From assembly GCA_002779605.1 (NCBI GenBank), contig PEWE01000031.1, forward strand, positions 1-36,723: a stretch of DNA of 36,723 nucleotides, in the 5' to 3' direction. A model generated the notes under the pieces. It had not been told where the DNA came from, made no database searches, and saw only the letters and a program-made list of their open reading frames with translations. A program made the translations under genes and the position numbers. Position 1 is the first letter of the stretch. The number at the start of each line of letters is the position of its first letter. Source of the stretch: Zetaproteobacteria bacterium CG06_land_8_20_14_3_00_59_53. Its GTDB lineage: Bacteria; Pseudomonadota; Zetaproteobacteria; Mariprofundales; Mariprofundaceae. Of this stretch, positions 24,980-34,211 are shown piece by piece.

Positions 24980-25492
24980 ATGCATCAAGAACATCCGGTT
25001 GAAGCGATCATCGCGCTCGGCGGCAATCTCGGAGATGTATTGCTCAGCTTTACCGGTGCACGCGCCATGCTGGATGCAGAGGACGGCATCGAGGTGACCG
25101 CATCGTCCCTGCTGTACAGCTCGCCGCCCATGGGGCCACAGGATCAGGCCGATTACCTCAATGCGGTGATCGCCATCAGCACCACGCTGGAACCCCTCAC
25201 CCTGTTGCTCCGCATGCAGGCCATCGAGTTGCACTTCGGACGACAGCGCGGCCGACGCTGGGGCGAACGGACACTTGATATTGATCTCATCGCCCATGAC
25301 GATACGCAGATGCAATCGCATACACTCACGCTGCCGCATCCCGGCATGCAGCAACGCATGTTCGTACTACAACCACTGTGTGACATCCGGCCCGGCTGGC
25401 GACATCCCGCCAACGGAAAAACCGCCCGCGCACTTTTACAGCACCGAATCAACGCGGGTGACACACTGCTTGGCGGGGGGAAAGCATGGTAA
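24980..25492 (+). CDS. folK: Dihydropteridine pyrophosphokinase FolK
   Basis: FolK (HPPK) transfers pyrophosphate from ATP to 6-hydroxymethyl-dihydropterin in folate synthesis. The 170-residue protein has AIIALGGNLGDVLLSF, the GRQRGRRWGERTLDIDLI signature and LPHPGMQQRMFVLQPL. The start is uncertain: ATG at 24968, GTG at 24977 and ATG at 24980 are all in frame and close to the stop of the preceding gene; I prefer 24980 on family length. It overlaps the kinase gene that follows. Confidence 0.92.
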   Translation: MHQEHPVEAIIALGGNLGDVLLSFTGARAMLDAEDGIEVTASSLLYSSPPMGPQDQADYLNAVIAISTTLEPLTLLLRMQAIELHFGRQRGRRWGERTLDIDLIAHDDTQMQSHTLTLPHPGMQQRMFVLQPLCDIRPGWRHPANGKTARALLQHRINAGDTLLGGGKAW

Positions 25493-26136
25493 TGCGCAAT
25501 ACGCAACTCAATCATATCGCCATCGAGGGGCCGATCGGTGTCGGCAAAACCACCCTGGCGTGCCGGCTGGCCGACCGCCTGCAGGCGGGCTTGTTACTGG
25601 AACGCATCGACGATAACCCGTTTATCGGTCTGTACTACGAAGACCCGGAGCGGCATGCGCTGCCGGTACAGCTGTCCTTCCTGTTTTCACGCTTGAAGCA
25701 ATGGCAAGAACTGAATCAGCAGGACCTGTTTCATCAGGGCATGATCACCGACTACATCTTCGCCAAGGATCGCCTGTTCGCCACGGTCACGCTCTCCGAC
25801 GATGAATTATCACTGTACGATCAGGTGCTGCATGCCGTGGCCGTCGACCTGCCCAAGCCGGATCTGGTGATCTATCTGCAATCCGATGCGAATGTGATCA
25901 TGGAGCGCATCCGTCACCGTGGACGCGATTTCGAGCGCCATCTGGGGGCGGACTACCTGCGCCGCATCATCGCCGCCTACGATCGCTTCTTCTTCCATTA
26001 TCAGGAAACCCCGCTGCTCATCGTACAGACGGATCGTATGAACTTCGCCGACGACCCCGAGGCCATCGATGCCCTGCTCAGCCGCATCGGCAAGATGCGC
26101 TCCAATACCGAGTTCTGGGCGGATCACTCCGCCTGA
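25486..26136 (+). CDS. Deoxynucleoside kinase (dAdo/dCyd kinase family)
   Basis: The 216-residue protein has a P-loop (IEGPIGVGKTTLACRLADRL), DYIFAKDRLFA in the position of the ERS-type substrate motif, LPKPDLVIYLQSD, and an arginine-rich lid (RIRHRGRDFERH). It belongs to the deoxyadenosine/deoxycytidine kinase family, used in nucleoside salvage. Such genes often sit beside folK in Proteobacteria. The exact nucleoside cannot be read from sequence. It overlaps folK by seven bases and ends the plus-strand block. Confidence 0.88.
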   Translation: MVMRNTQLNHIAIEGPIGVGKTTLACRLADRLQAGLLLERIDDNPFIGLYYEDPERHALPVQLSFLFSRLKQWQELNQQDLFHQGMITDYIFAKDRLFATVTLSDDELSLYDQVLHAVAVDLPKPDLVIYLQSDANVIMERIRHRGRDFERHLGADYLRRIIAAYDRFFFHYQETPLLIVQTDRMNFADDPEAIDALLSRIGKMRSNTEFWADHSA

Positions 26137-26143
26137 CAGTCGA

Positions 26144-26554
26144 TCAGGGATGAAAGGCTTTGATGCGCTCGCAGTTGCGCACATCGAAATGAAGCCAGGA
26201 AGTCCCCAGTTCGATGCCTCCGATCAGATCAAAATTCGGATCATCATGATCGGCAAGGATGTGTTTGCGCACGCTTTCCGCATCGGTACGATGAAAAATG
26301 CAGTCCGCCGCCCGACCGAAGGTATGCTGACTGGTCGGGCTGTAGAAGGGACTCTCCGGTGTGCGCAGCCCGCTCCATTCGCGCTCCTGCCCCACATGCC
26401 AGTTATTCACCGTGATCGGACCGTAGAGCTTGCGCAGCCGGTCCAGCGTGATGAGTAGTCGCTCATCGAGCAGTTCCCAGGCACCCTCTCCGCACGCCTC
26501 GAATATCGCAGGAGGTACCAGTTCCTGAATCTTGAAATGCTCACATTGATACAT
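26144..26554 (-). CDS. Peptidase M15-like protein without signal peptide
   Basis: The 136-residue protein carries the M15 zinc signature SQHTFGRAAD (H77, D84) and WLHFDV (H122), which fits SXHXXGXAXD plus HXD. Such domains occur in D,D-carboxypeptidases and in phage endolysins. There is no signal peptide, so how it would reach peptidoglycan is unclear. No phage gene is near. The ATG at 26554 was preferred to 26575 because of the GGGGG-rich stretch just upstream of it. It converges on the deoxynucleoside kinase, with only seven bases between. Confidence 0.78.
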   Translation of the reverse strand: MYQCEHFKIQELVPPAIFEACGEGAWELLDERLLITLDRLRKLYGPITVNNWHVGQEREWSGLRTPESPFYSPTSQHTFGRAADCIFHRTDAESVRKHILADHDDPNFDLIGGIELGTSWLHFDVRNCERIKAFHP

Positions 26555-26585
26555 AGTCCATCCCCCACCCATCAATTCAGATGAA

Positions 26586-27881
26586 TTATTTTTGATCTAT
26601 TTCTCCGCCTTTGATATGGATGTCTCGCTGCGGGAACGGGATGGTGATGCCGGCCTCTTTAAAGCCGCGCCAGATGGCCAGATTGACTTCCGAGCGAACG
26701 CCACCCAGGCCGTTTTCCGGGTCCTGGATCCAGATGCGCAATTCCAGCTCGATGCCACTGTCGCCGAAGTTCATCAGCCGGCATAGTGGCACGGGCTCTT
26801 TGAGCACGCGCGACGATGCGAAGGCCGCATCCAGCATGATCTGCATGGCCTTTTCGGGATCGTCGCCATAGCTGATCTGCACCGGCAATTTCAATCGAAC
26901 GGCCTTATCCGAATAACTCCAGTTGATCACATCCGTGGTCACCAGATTCTCGTTCGGGATCAGGGTCTCCACGCCGTCTCGGTCGCGCACCACAATGTAG
27001 CGGGCACGCAACTCCTGTACCCAGCCGAACTTGCTGCCGATGGTGATCACATCACCCGGCTTGATGGACTTGTCGAATAGCAGGATGAAACCGCTGATGA
27101 AGTTGCTGGTGATGCGTTGCAGGCCGAAACCGATACCCACACCGACTGCACCGCCGAATACGGCCAGTGCGGTCAGATCGATACCAGCCGCATCCAGCCC
27201 GACAAGGATGGCCAGCGCCAGCAGGAAGAACTTGCTGAATTTGGTCAGAGCCACGCGCGAGCTTTCACTGATGTGCACCGAGTCGTGCAGGCGCTGCTCG
27301 ATCAGCCGGGCCAGCCACAGGGCCAGAATCCAGAACAGCGCGACCGTGATGACCAGCTTGATGACCAGAAGCAGGGAAATGCGATTGCCTCCCAGATGGA
27401 AAGCCAAACCATCCAGTGCAGCAAGCACGCCCGGCAGCCAGCCCAACAGGTGCAGTGAGACAACCGCCCAGACGGCGGTTGAAATCACGTTCTCGAAGGC
27501 CTTGAGCAAGGGGCCTGCGGAGAAGCCCTTGCGCAGCAGGTAAACCGCGATCCGGATACCGGCCAGAGAGAGCAGCAGCGGCGTGGCGAAGGCCAGCAGC
27601 GTTGCATCCAGATGCATATGCACGAGTGCCGCCTTGCCGATCAGAGTCGCCAGCAGCATGGTCAGCGGGAACTGGATGCGATTCAGGCCCTTGCGGGAGA
27701 TCTTGCGCAGGCGGTTGACGCCTTCGGTTTCTTTCATGCCCGGATTGGCTTCCTTCAGCAGGTTGCGCACAAACAAGGCCAACCCCAAGGCCAGCACAAG
27801 CACCGCTATCTGCCACCAGAAACCGGACAGGGAAACGATGCGCTGTCCCCCGGCAAACACGGACAGCCATGCATCAGACAT
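26586..27881 (-). CDS. MscS family mechanosensitive channel
   Basis: The 431-residue membrane protein has about five hydrophobic segments before the pore. The pore helix and beta domain read LTALAVFGGAVGVGIGFGLQRITSNFISGFILLFDKSIKPGDVI, typical of MscS, with RDRDGVETLIPNENLVTTDVINWSYSD next. It would release solutes on hypo-osmotic shock. It is longer than E. coli MscS (286 residues) because of extra N-terminal helices, as in YnaI/YbdG-type members, but lacks the large periplasmic domain of MscK. Confidence 0.9.
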   Translation of the reverse strand: MSDAWLSVFAGGQRIVSLSGFWWQIAVLVLALGLALFVRNLLKEANPGMKETEGVNRLRKISRKGLNRIQFPLTMLLATLIGKAALVHMHLDATLLAFATPLLLSLAGIRIAVYLLRKGFSAGPLLKAFENVISTAVWAVVSLHLLGWLPGVLAALDGLAFHLGGNRISLLLVIKLVITVALFWILALWLARLIEQRLHDSVHISESSRVALTKFSKFFLLALAILVGLDAAGIDLTALAVFGGAVGVGIGFGLQRITSNFISGFILLFDKSIKPGDVITIGSKFGWVQELRARYIVVRDRDGVETLIPNENLVTTDVINWSYSDKAVRLKLPVQISYGDDPEKAMQIMLDAAFASSRVLKEPVPLCRLMNFGDSGIELELRIWIQDPENGLGGVRSEVNLAIWRGFKEAGITIPFPQRDIHIKGGEIDQK

Positions 27882-27921
27882 ATGAAATCCCCCTATCGGT
27901 GTGCAACATACCGTTCACCCT

Positions 27922-27969
27922 CCCTGGAGGCATTGCCTGACGAACAGCATGCCTCAACAGGCTCCAGGG
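27922..27969. other. Palindromic intergenic element
   Basis: CCCTGGAG (27922-27929) and CTCCAGGG (27962-27969) are complementary, and inside them GGCAT and ATGCC pair as well. No T run follows on either strand. It lies between the symporter stop and the mscS start; it could be an mRNA-stabilising hairpin or a repeat unit. Confidence 0.45.
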
Positions 27970-27989
27970 CGCAATTCATCAGGCCGGCC

Positions 27990-29423
27990 TCAGGAAAGGT
28001 CAGGCTCCCGACGACGGGCCAGCGAACCGAACAGCATGCCGGCAACGGCCATCAGAAAGCCTGCGAACTGCGGCGGCATGATGCCCTCCCCCTCGGGAGC
28101 GATGAATTCCAGCGGCAGCCACGTGAGCAGACCCAGGATAATGGCGGTATAGGCACCGAGCGTGGTGGCGCGCTTCCAGTACAGGCCTGCCACCAATGGC
28201 ACGAAGGCCACCACCAGCGTCACCTTATAGGCATTCTCGACCATCTGGTGGATGCCCAGGTCGCTATCCAGTGCCCACAGAGCATACAGTGTGACCAGAA
28301 GGGCAAAGGTCGCCACCACCCAGCGGGTCATCATCAACAGATGTTCTTCAGAATTGTTACCCCGGGTCAGCCAGCCTTTCAGTACGTTCTCCGACAGGGT
28401 GACCGATGGTGCCAGCAAGGTGCCCGAAGCCGTACTCATGATCACCGCCAGCAGGGCACCGAAGAACACCACCTGCGCGAACAGCGGCAGATGTCCGAGC
28501 ACCAGATTGGGAAGGATCTTCTGGGCGTCTTCGTTGAGCAGGCCGGACACCATGCCCGGATCGATCAGGAAGGCGGAATAAGCCAGATAGATCGGCACGG
28601 CGGCAAACAGGAAATAGGCAACCCCGCCGATCACCGTCCCCCATACAGCCACCCCTTCGCTCTTGCCCGAGTTGGCCCGCTGGAAAACGTCCTGCTGCGG
28701 AATGGAGCCGAAGCCCATGGTGAGCAGACCGGAAACAAAGGCGATGATGGCCACGGTGTTCAGCCCCGGCCAGAAATGGAACTTGTCGTGCTGCATCGCG
28801 TGCTCGACCACCGGTGTAACGCCGCCAGCCAGCCCCGCCACCAGCCATGCGATGTAGAACAGGCCGACAACGATCACGAGCATCTGGAAGGAAGTGGTCA
28901 GGGCCACCGACCACATGCCGCCGAACAGGGTGTACACCAGCACCACCGAGGCCCCGATCAGGATGCCCTGCACCTGCGTGATGGAGCCATCGGAAAGCAC
29001 GTTGAATACGAGTCCCAGCGCAGTGATCTGCGCAGACACCCAGCCGAGGTAGGACAGGGTGATGGCGATACCGGTGACGAACTCGACACGCCTGTCATAG
29101 CGGTTGCGGTAGAAATCCACGATGGTCAGCAGATTCATGCGATACAGCTTGCGGGCGAAAAACAGACCGAACAGGATCAGGCAGAGCGAAGCGCCGAACG
29201 GGTCGGAGATCAGTCCGGCGAGATCCTCTTCAAGAAAGGTCGCCGGAATGCCCAGCACCGTTTCGGCTCCGAACCATGTAGCGAACACCATGGCCACCAC
29301 CACAAAGAACGGCAGCTTGCGATCAGCGGTGATGTAGTCGCGTGCATTATGCACCCGGGTCGCGGCATACATGCCGAGCGCAATGGATACCACGAGATAG
29401 AGAATCACAAAACCAATCAGCAT
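27990..29423 (-). CDS. Sodium:solute symporter (SSS/SLC5 family)
   Basis: The 477-residue protein has about 13 predicted membrane helices and SSS features: ARDYITADRKLPFFVVVAMVFATWFGAETVLG at the start, DFYRNRYDRRVEFVTG, GFGSIPQQDVFQRANSGKSEG, and ALLAVIMSTASGTLLAPSVTL. It would import a solute with sodium. The substrate cannot be told from the sequence; proline, pantothenate and acetate carriers all belong here. I chose the ATG at 29423, which has AAGGGG upstream, over 29441. Confidence 0.88.
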   Translation of the reverse strand: MLIGFVILYLVVSIALGMYAATRVHNARDYITADRKLPFFVVVAMVFATWFGAETVLGIPATFLEEDLAGLISDPFGASLCLILFGLFFARKLYRMNLLTIVDFYRNRYDRRVEFVTGIAITLSYLGWVSAQITALGLVFNVLSDGSITQVQGILIGASVVLVYTLFGGMWSVALTTSFQMLVIVVGLFYIAWLVAGLAGGVTPVVEHAMQHDKFHFWPGLNTVAIIAFVSGLLTMGFGSIPQQDVFQRANSGKSEGVAVWGTVIGGVAYFLFAAVPIYLAYSAFLIDPGMVSGLLNEDAQKILPNLVLGHLPLFAQVVFFGALLAVIMSTASGTLLAPSVTLSENVLKGWLTRGNNSEEHLLMMTRWVVATFALLVTLYALWALDSDLGIHQMVENAYKVTLVVAFVPLVAGLYWKRATTLGAYTAIILGLLTWLPLEFIAPEGEGIMPPQFAGFLMAVAGMLFGSLARRREPDLS

Positions 29424-29511
29424 AATGCGCCCCTTCGACAAAACCTGCCCGTTAACCGGTGCAATGATGCCGGAAAATGCCGCACACCCTGCGATGCGTC
29501 AAACGGGAAAA

Positions 29512-30390
29512 TCATCCGCTGAACAGGACCAGACCCACCGCGCAGAGCACCCCGAGCAATCCGGCCGTAAGTGCCCCTCTGGGCGGACGCTCCCCGAGAA
29601 CGAAAACACCCAGCAGCATCAGACCGACGATATGCAGCATCACCATGCTTTTCACATAGGTCACACCGTTGGCCATATGCAGCGAATACTGCACGGCATA
29701 CTGTTGCGCCAGAAAAGCCGCAAGCGAACTGACAGCCACGATGAAAAGCAGGCGGCGCGGGCCGCCGCCTGCCGGTAGGTTAATCCGCCCGCGCAACAGG
29801 ATAACAAGCAGCATCGCGCTTAAAGCGTTCCATATCAGGGTATAGTTGAAGGCACCGTGTTCGACCGCTGCAACGGCCACCTTGTCCAGCACCGTCGAAA
29901 CCGCATACAGGGCTGCCGCGAGCAGCGACAGATATACAGCACCGGCATCGGAAACCGCATGCCCGCCCCCGGCCCTGCTGAAAAACACCATCCCGATACA
30001 GGCAGCCATGCCAAACAGAAAGAACAGCGCGGCAGCCGGAGGATATTGCTCCCAGAACAGCGCAATCACAGCCACCATCATCACCGGAATAGCTGCCTGC
30101 ACGGCAGAAACGATACAAAGCGGCCCGCGTTTCAATGCCTCGATATAAACATAACCGGCCAGCGTGGTCAGCAGTACGGCAGCACAGGTGGCGAACCAGA
30201 ACACCGGACTTGCGGGAAGCTGCACGGATGCAGCGAAAGGCAGCAGGGCCAGACAGGTTGCCAGACGGGCATAAAACAGGATGTACAGATTGCTGATGCC
30301 GCCGCCGATCCGCTTGATGTAATAGACCTTGGCGATGCTGGCCGCAATGGCCAACAGGCAGAACCACAGCCAGATGCCGCTGAAGGTCAT
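29512..30390 (-). CDS. EamA/DMT family transporter
   Basis: The 292-residue protein is almost entirely hydrophobic, with about ten helices in two similar halves, as in the drug/metabolite transporter superfamily. The LGERPPRGALTAGLLGVLCAVGLVL ending is typical. Substrate unknown. Its ATG overlaps the stop of the inositol monophosphatase gene by four bases, so they are probably cotranscribed. Confidence 0.82.
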   Translation of the reverse strand: MTFSGIWLWFCLLAIAASIAKVYYIKRIGGGISNLYILFYARLATCLALLPFAASVQLPASPVFWFATCAAVLLTTLAGYVYIEALKRGPLCIVSAVQAAIPVMMVAVIALFWEQYPPAAALFFLFGMAACIGMVFFSRAGGGHAVSDAGAVYLSLLAAALYAVSTVLDKVAVAAVEHGAFNYTLIWNALSAMLLVILLRGRINLPAGGGPRRLLFIVAVSSLAAFLAQQYAVQYSLHMANGVTYVKSMVMLHIVGLMLLGVFVLGERPPRGALTAGLLGVLCAVGLVLFSG

Positions 30391-31199
30391 GCCATGGCTT
30401 CGTTGAGAAGTTCGAGAAGGTCTTTCTTCAACGCGGGCGATGCGGCGATGGTGGAAGCGGAAAACACATCATGCATCGAACCGTCCAGATCACACACCAC
30501 CCCGCCGGCTTCCCTCACCAGCAGTGCACCTGCCTGCATATCCCAGGCCTTGTTCGAGAAAATCACGCTGGCATGCAGACGCCCGCTCGCAACCCAGGCC
30601 AGATCGACAGCCGCCGACCCCAGCATGCGCACCCGCATCACCCGCGAGCTCAACGCCTTTATCACCTTCAGCCTGTCACGGTTGATGTCTCCGGCACCGG
30701 AACCGACCGCGAAATCTCCAAAGGCGATCACGGCGCCGGCAAGACTGCCTGACGATGATACCCGCACAGCTTCGCCGTTGCATCGCACGCCGTGACCGGC
30801 AACCGCGCGGTAGCTCTGCCCGAGAAAAGGCAGCTCGATGGCCCCGATGACCGCCCTCCCCTGATTGACCAGAGCCAGAGAGATGCCGCACAACGGCATG
30901 CCTTGCGCAAAATTGATGGTTCCGTCAACGGGGTCGAGCGTCCAGAACAACGGCGCCCCGATATCCACCCCGCCGCGCTCCTCGCCGAGTAACGGGATAT
31001 CCGGCGTGAGCCCGGCCAGCAAGCCGCGCAGTGCAGCCTCGATGCTCAGGTCCGTGGCGGTGGCGAAATCGCGATCCCCCTTGGCTTCCTTTATCTCTCG
31101 ACTGCCGGTTTGCAGCATAGTTGCAGCCAGCGACATCGCCTGATTGACTGCCGCGATGCAGTCATCCATGGTCTCGCGGGATATCGGCCGGGTGGACAT
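30387..31199 (-). CDS. Inositol monophosphatase family protein
   Basis: The 270-residue protein has the metal-binding motifs of the IMPase family in order: GEERGG, WTLDPVDGTINFAQG, and WDMQAGALLVREAGG. Members hydrolyse inositol phosphate, fructose-1,6-bisphosphate, 3'-phosphoadenosine phosphates (CysQ) or NADP. There is no clear CysQ signature, so I leave the substrate open. I chose the ATG at 31199; the longer frame from 31250 would overlap the marC gene. Confidence 0.88.
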   Translation of the reverse strand: MSTRPISRETMDDCIAAVNQAMSLAATMLQTGSREIKEAKGDRDFATATDLSIEAALRGLLAGLTPDIPLLGEERGGVDIGAPLFWTLDPVDGTINFAQGMPLCGISLALVNQGRAVIGAIELPFLGQSYRAVAGHGVRCNGEAVRVSSSGSLAGAVIAFGDFAVGSGAGDINRDRLKVIKALSSRVMRVRMLGSAAVDLAWVASGRLHASVIFSNKAWDMQAGALLVREAGGVVCDLDGSMHDVFSASTIAASPALKKDLLELLNEAMA

Positions 31200-31215
31200 G
31201 TGTCTCGTGATAAGC

Positions 31216-31848
31216 TCAGGCCAGTGCCGGAAACAGGCCCTTGATGCCATTGGCGATGAATTCCACGGCGATAGCCGCCAGAATCAGACCCATGATACGG
31301 GTGAAGATATTGATGCCGGTGGCGCTGATACGCAGCGAGATGAACGGCGACAGGCGCAGCACCAGCCACAGGCAGATGCTGAGCACAACGATCTCACCCG
31401 CGATGACACTGTAGTGACCCACGCCCGTGGCTTTATGCGCATCGATAATCACCGTACTGATCGCACCGGGACCAGCCAGCAGCGGAATGGCCAGCGGCAC
31501 CACGGCGATGGACTCCTTGTCTCTCGACTCATCCGCCTCCTCGCTGGTCTGCACGATCGAACTGACCCTGGCATTGAGCATCGAAATGGCGATCAACAAC
31601 AGCAGAATGCCGCCGCCGACGCGGAAGGAATGGATGGAGATGCCGAAAAAATCCAGCATGAACTGCCCGAACACCAGCGAGGCCATCAGGATCAGCCCGA
31701 CGCTTAGTGCCACCGTATTGATGATGCGGTGACGTTCAAGCTTCTCCACCTCGCCGATCAAACCGATGAAAATCGGTATCGCACCCAGCGGATTCACGAT
31801 GGCTAACAGGGAGATAAAGATTTTAAGATAGTCGGGATATTCAAGCAT
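31216..31848 (-). CDS. MarC family integral membrane protein
   Basis: The 210-residue protein has six predicted helices and the MarC motifs IVNPLGAIPIFIGL near the start and LAIPLLAGPGAISTVI in the middle. Despite the name, the family has no proven role in drug resistance and its function is unknown. It starts within the CDF stop (TGATG), implying translational coupling. Confidence 0.88.
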   Translation of the reverse strand: MLEYPDYLKIFISLLAIVNPLGAIPIFIGLIGEVEKLERHRIINTVALSVGLILMASLVFGQFMLDFFGISIHSFRVGGGILLLLIAISMLNARVSSIVQTSEEADESRDKESIAVVPLAIPLLAGPGAISTVIIDAHKATGVGHYSVIAGEIVVLSICLWLVLRLSPFISLRISATGINIFTRIMGLILAAIAVEFIANGIKGLFPALA

Positions 31849-32834
31849 CAGGCAGCCCCGGCCTGCTCAGCCTCGGACTTCTCGGCAGGAACCGCGAACT
31901 CGATAAATATATGCTGGGCTTCTGGAGCAACGCTGGTGACATCATCTTCCAGCGAGCGCCGGATCATGTCGAGCTTGCGCATGAAGCGGATGGCCTGAGC
32001 CACCTCGGCAGCCGTCATATCGGCGAAGATGGTCTCCTCACGAAGCTCCACCTCGGCCATCAGCAGGGTATCGTCGGGTGAAAGCACGATGCTGTTCACT
32101 CGCTGCACATGCTGCACCTTTTCATCCGCCTGCCATGCCCGTGTAGCGATCGTATTGACCTCGTCATCGGAACGGTTGAGCAGGTATTTGCGATTGGTCG
32201 AGGCAAGAAAGACTGCCAGCACGCCCATCAACAGACCGATGCAGATAGCCGCGATGCCATCGAACACCGCCGAGCCTGTCCATGCCGCCAGCCCTATACC
32301 GAGAAGCGCGATCAGCAGGCCGAACACCGCCACCGCATCTTCGATGAGCACTGCAAGCGTGGTCGGATCGCGGGTCTCCACAAAATATACGCGCAGCGGC
32401 TTTCCGGCCTCACCTGCCTGCCTTCTGAACTCGCTCAGGGCCACCAACAGCGAGTACCCTTCGGCGGCAAATGCCACACCGATGATCAGAAAAGGAACCC
32501 AGGACAACTCCGGTTGCGTGTCCTCCTGCAACTGATGCACGGCATGCATAACGGTGTACACGCAGCCGAGGAAAAAGATGGTGACCGCGGAAACCAGATT
32601 CCAGAAATAGCGTTCCTGCCCGTAACCGAAATGATGTTCCTGATCCGCCTTGCGCTGCGAACGGCGCAGACCGAAATAAAGCAAAGCCTGATTGGCCGTA
32701 TCGGCCAGCGAGTGCACTGCCTCGGCAAGCAAAGCGCTGGAACCGGAAACAAAGAATCCGAAGAATTTTGCGACTGTGACCAGACTGTTGCCGGCCAGCG
32801 CGGTCAGAACCGCCTTGGTGGAACCGTGGGACAT
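31848..32834 (-). CDS. Cation diffusion facilitator, ZnT9-like
   Basis: The 328-residue protein has a CDF membrane domain with the transport-site motif HSLAD (AEAVHSLADTANQALL) and ED (VLIEDAVAVFGLLIALLG) in the later helix, a pair seen in SLC30A9-type members. A cytoplasmic C-terminal domain of about 110 residues follows. It would export a divalent metal such as zinc, cobalt or manganese from the cytoplasm. It is divergent from a ZIP importer gene. Confidence 0.86.
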   Translation of the reverse strand: MSHGSTKAVLTALAGNSLVTVAKFFGFFVSGSSALLAEAVHSLADTANQALLYFGLRRSQRKADQEHHFGYGQERYFWNLVSAVTIFFLGCVYTVMHAVHQLQEDTQPELSWVPFLIIGVAFAAEGYSLLVALSEFRRQAGEAGKPLRVYFVETRDPTTLAVLIEDAVAVFGLLIALLGIGLAAWTGSAVFDGIAAICIGLLMGVLAVFLASTNRKYLLNRSDDEVNTIATRAWQADEKVQHVQRVNSIVLSPDDTLLMAEVELREETIFADMTAAEVAQAIRFMRKLDMIRRSLEDDVTSVAPEAQHIFIEFAVPAEKSEAEQAGAA

Positions 32835-32940
32835 ATATCCTCCGAGGCAATCACTCTAACCTGTTGTCGCAAACCCGCCACTCGCTTTATCGACCATGCC
32901 GGTGCTTTTTCCCCCTCCGACTGTGCGATACCATCGCCGC

Positions 32941-33714
32941 ATGGATGTTATCTGGTCTGGTTTTCTGGGTAGTCTCGCTGCCGGGATGATGACAGCCGTG
33001 GGCGCCGTGGGCGTGTTCTTTTTCCGTAGTCTATCCGAGCGTCTGGAGGATGGCCTGCTGAGCTTTGCCGCGGGCATCATGCTCGCAGCCTGCTTCTTCT
33101 CCCTTCTGCTGCCCGCCATCAACTTCGGTGAGATCGAATTCGGCAGCAAAATCATTGCCGTATGGCTTGTCATAGCCGGCTTCCTTTCGGGAGGGTTTTG
33201 CCTTTACCTGATGCATCGCTATCTGCCGCATGAGCATTTCCATGCCGGCCATGAAGGACCGGATGTGACGGCCATCCGGCGCATCTGGTTGTTTGTGTTC
33301 GCCATCACACTGCACAACTTTCCCGAGGGCATGGCCGTGGGCTCAGGCTTTGCGGGTGGGGATTTGCATAACGGCATGACGCTGGCCACCGGCATCGGCA
33401 TCCAGAATATCCCGGAAGGTCTGGCCGTTGCCATCGCGCTGATCGCAGTTGGTTACTCTCGTATGCAGAGTTTCCTGGTCGGCGCGCTGACCGGCCTGGC
33501 CGAACCGGTTGGCGGCCTCTTCGGGGCTGTCGCCGTCTCGCTTGCAGGCCCCGTGATGCCCTTTGCACTGGCCTTCTCGGCCGGGGCCATGCTGTTGATC
33601 ATCAGCGACGAGATCATCCCGGAGACCCATCGCAGAGGCTTTGAATCGCTTGCCACATTCAGCCTGATGATCGGCTTCGCCTGCATGATGTTCCTCGATG
33701 CAACACTCGGTTGA
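32941..33714 (+). CDS. ZIP family metal transporter
   Basis: The 257-residue protein has eight predicted helices with the ZIP metal-site motifs [12 protein letters not shown] and [13 protein letters not shown] in the central helices, plus a histidine-rich loop ([11 protein letters not shown]) before them. It resembles the GufA/ZupT type, which imports zinc and other divalent metals. The ATG at 32941 gives the family start; the frame to the left is not conserved. It shares the 106-bp gap 32835-32940 with the divergent CDF gene; no clear Zur or Fur box was seen there. Confidence 0.9.
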   Translation: MDVIWSGFLGSLAAGMMTAVGAVGVFFFRSLSERLEDGLLSFAAGIMLAACFFSLLLPAINFGEIEFGSKIIAVWLVIAGFLSGGFCLYLMHRYLPHEHFHAGHEGPDVTAIRRIWLFVFAITLHNFPEGMAVGSGFAGGDLHNGMTLATGIGIQNIPEGLAVAIALIAVGYSRMQSFLVGALTGLAEPVGGLFGAVAVSLAGPVMPFALAFSAGAMLLIISDEIIPETHRRGFESLATFSLMIGFACMMFLDATLG

Positions 33715-33736
33715 TATGCAGATTCAGACTGATTCC

Positions 33737-34195
33737 ATGATGCGGATATGGGTCGATGCCGATGCATGCCCGAAGGCGATCAAAGAGATTGTTTACCGGG
33801 CCGCCGACCGGCTGAAGATTCATACCACTTTCGTGGCCAATTCCCGCCTTACCCTGCCCCGCTCGCCATTCCTGCATTTTCTGCTGGTCGAGGCCGGTTT
33901 TGATGTCGCCGATAAAGAGATCACCCGGCTGATGCGGGCCGGCGATCTGGTGATCACCGCCGACATCCCGCTGGCTGCCGATGCCATTGAAAACGGAGGA
34001 TTCGCCCTGAATCCGCGCGGCGAATTCTATACGCAGGACAATGTGAAAAGTGCGCTCTCCATGCGCAACTTCATGGATGGTCTTCGCGGTGCCGGCAGCC
34101 TCACGGGAGGACCGGCAGCCTTCTCGCAACGCGACCGCACCGCCTTCGCCAACCAGCTCGACCGCTTTCTGACCCGGCATCTGCAGGGTTCATAA
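33737..34195 (+). CDS. DUF188 (YaiI/YqxD) family protein
   Basis: The 152-residue protein opens with [24 protein letters not shown], the signature of DUF188. Further in are [15 protein letters not shown] and NPRGEFYT. Acidic residues in the DAD and TADIPLA segments recall PIN-type nucleases, but the family function is unproven. Starts at 33716, 33737 and 33740 are all possible; the family aligns to 33737-33740. It follows the ZIP gene by about 20 bases. Confidence 0.88.
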   Translation: MMRIWVDADACPKAIKEIVYRAADRLKIHTTFVANSRLTLPRSPFLHFLLVEAGFDVADKEITRLMRAGDLVITADIPLAADAIENGGFALNPRGEFYTQDNVKSALSMRNFMDGLRGAGSLTGGPAAFSQRDRTAFANQLDRFLTRHLQGS

Positions 34196-34211
34196 CACGC
34201 TCTTTTCGCCC

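Noticed and set aside
27612-29522. Plus-strand open frame of 636 residues
   Set aside because: It spans the mscS and symporter genes on the other strand and the gap between them. Its composition (Gln, His, Asp, Arg repeats) is that of a shadow frame.
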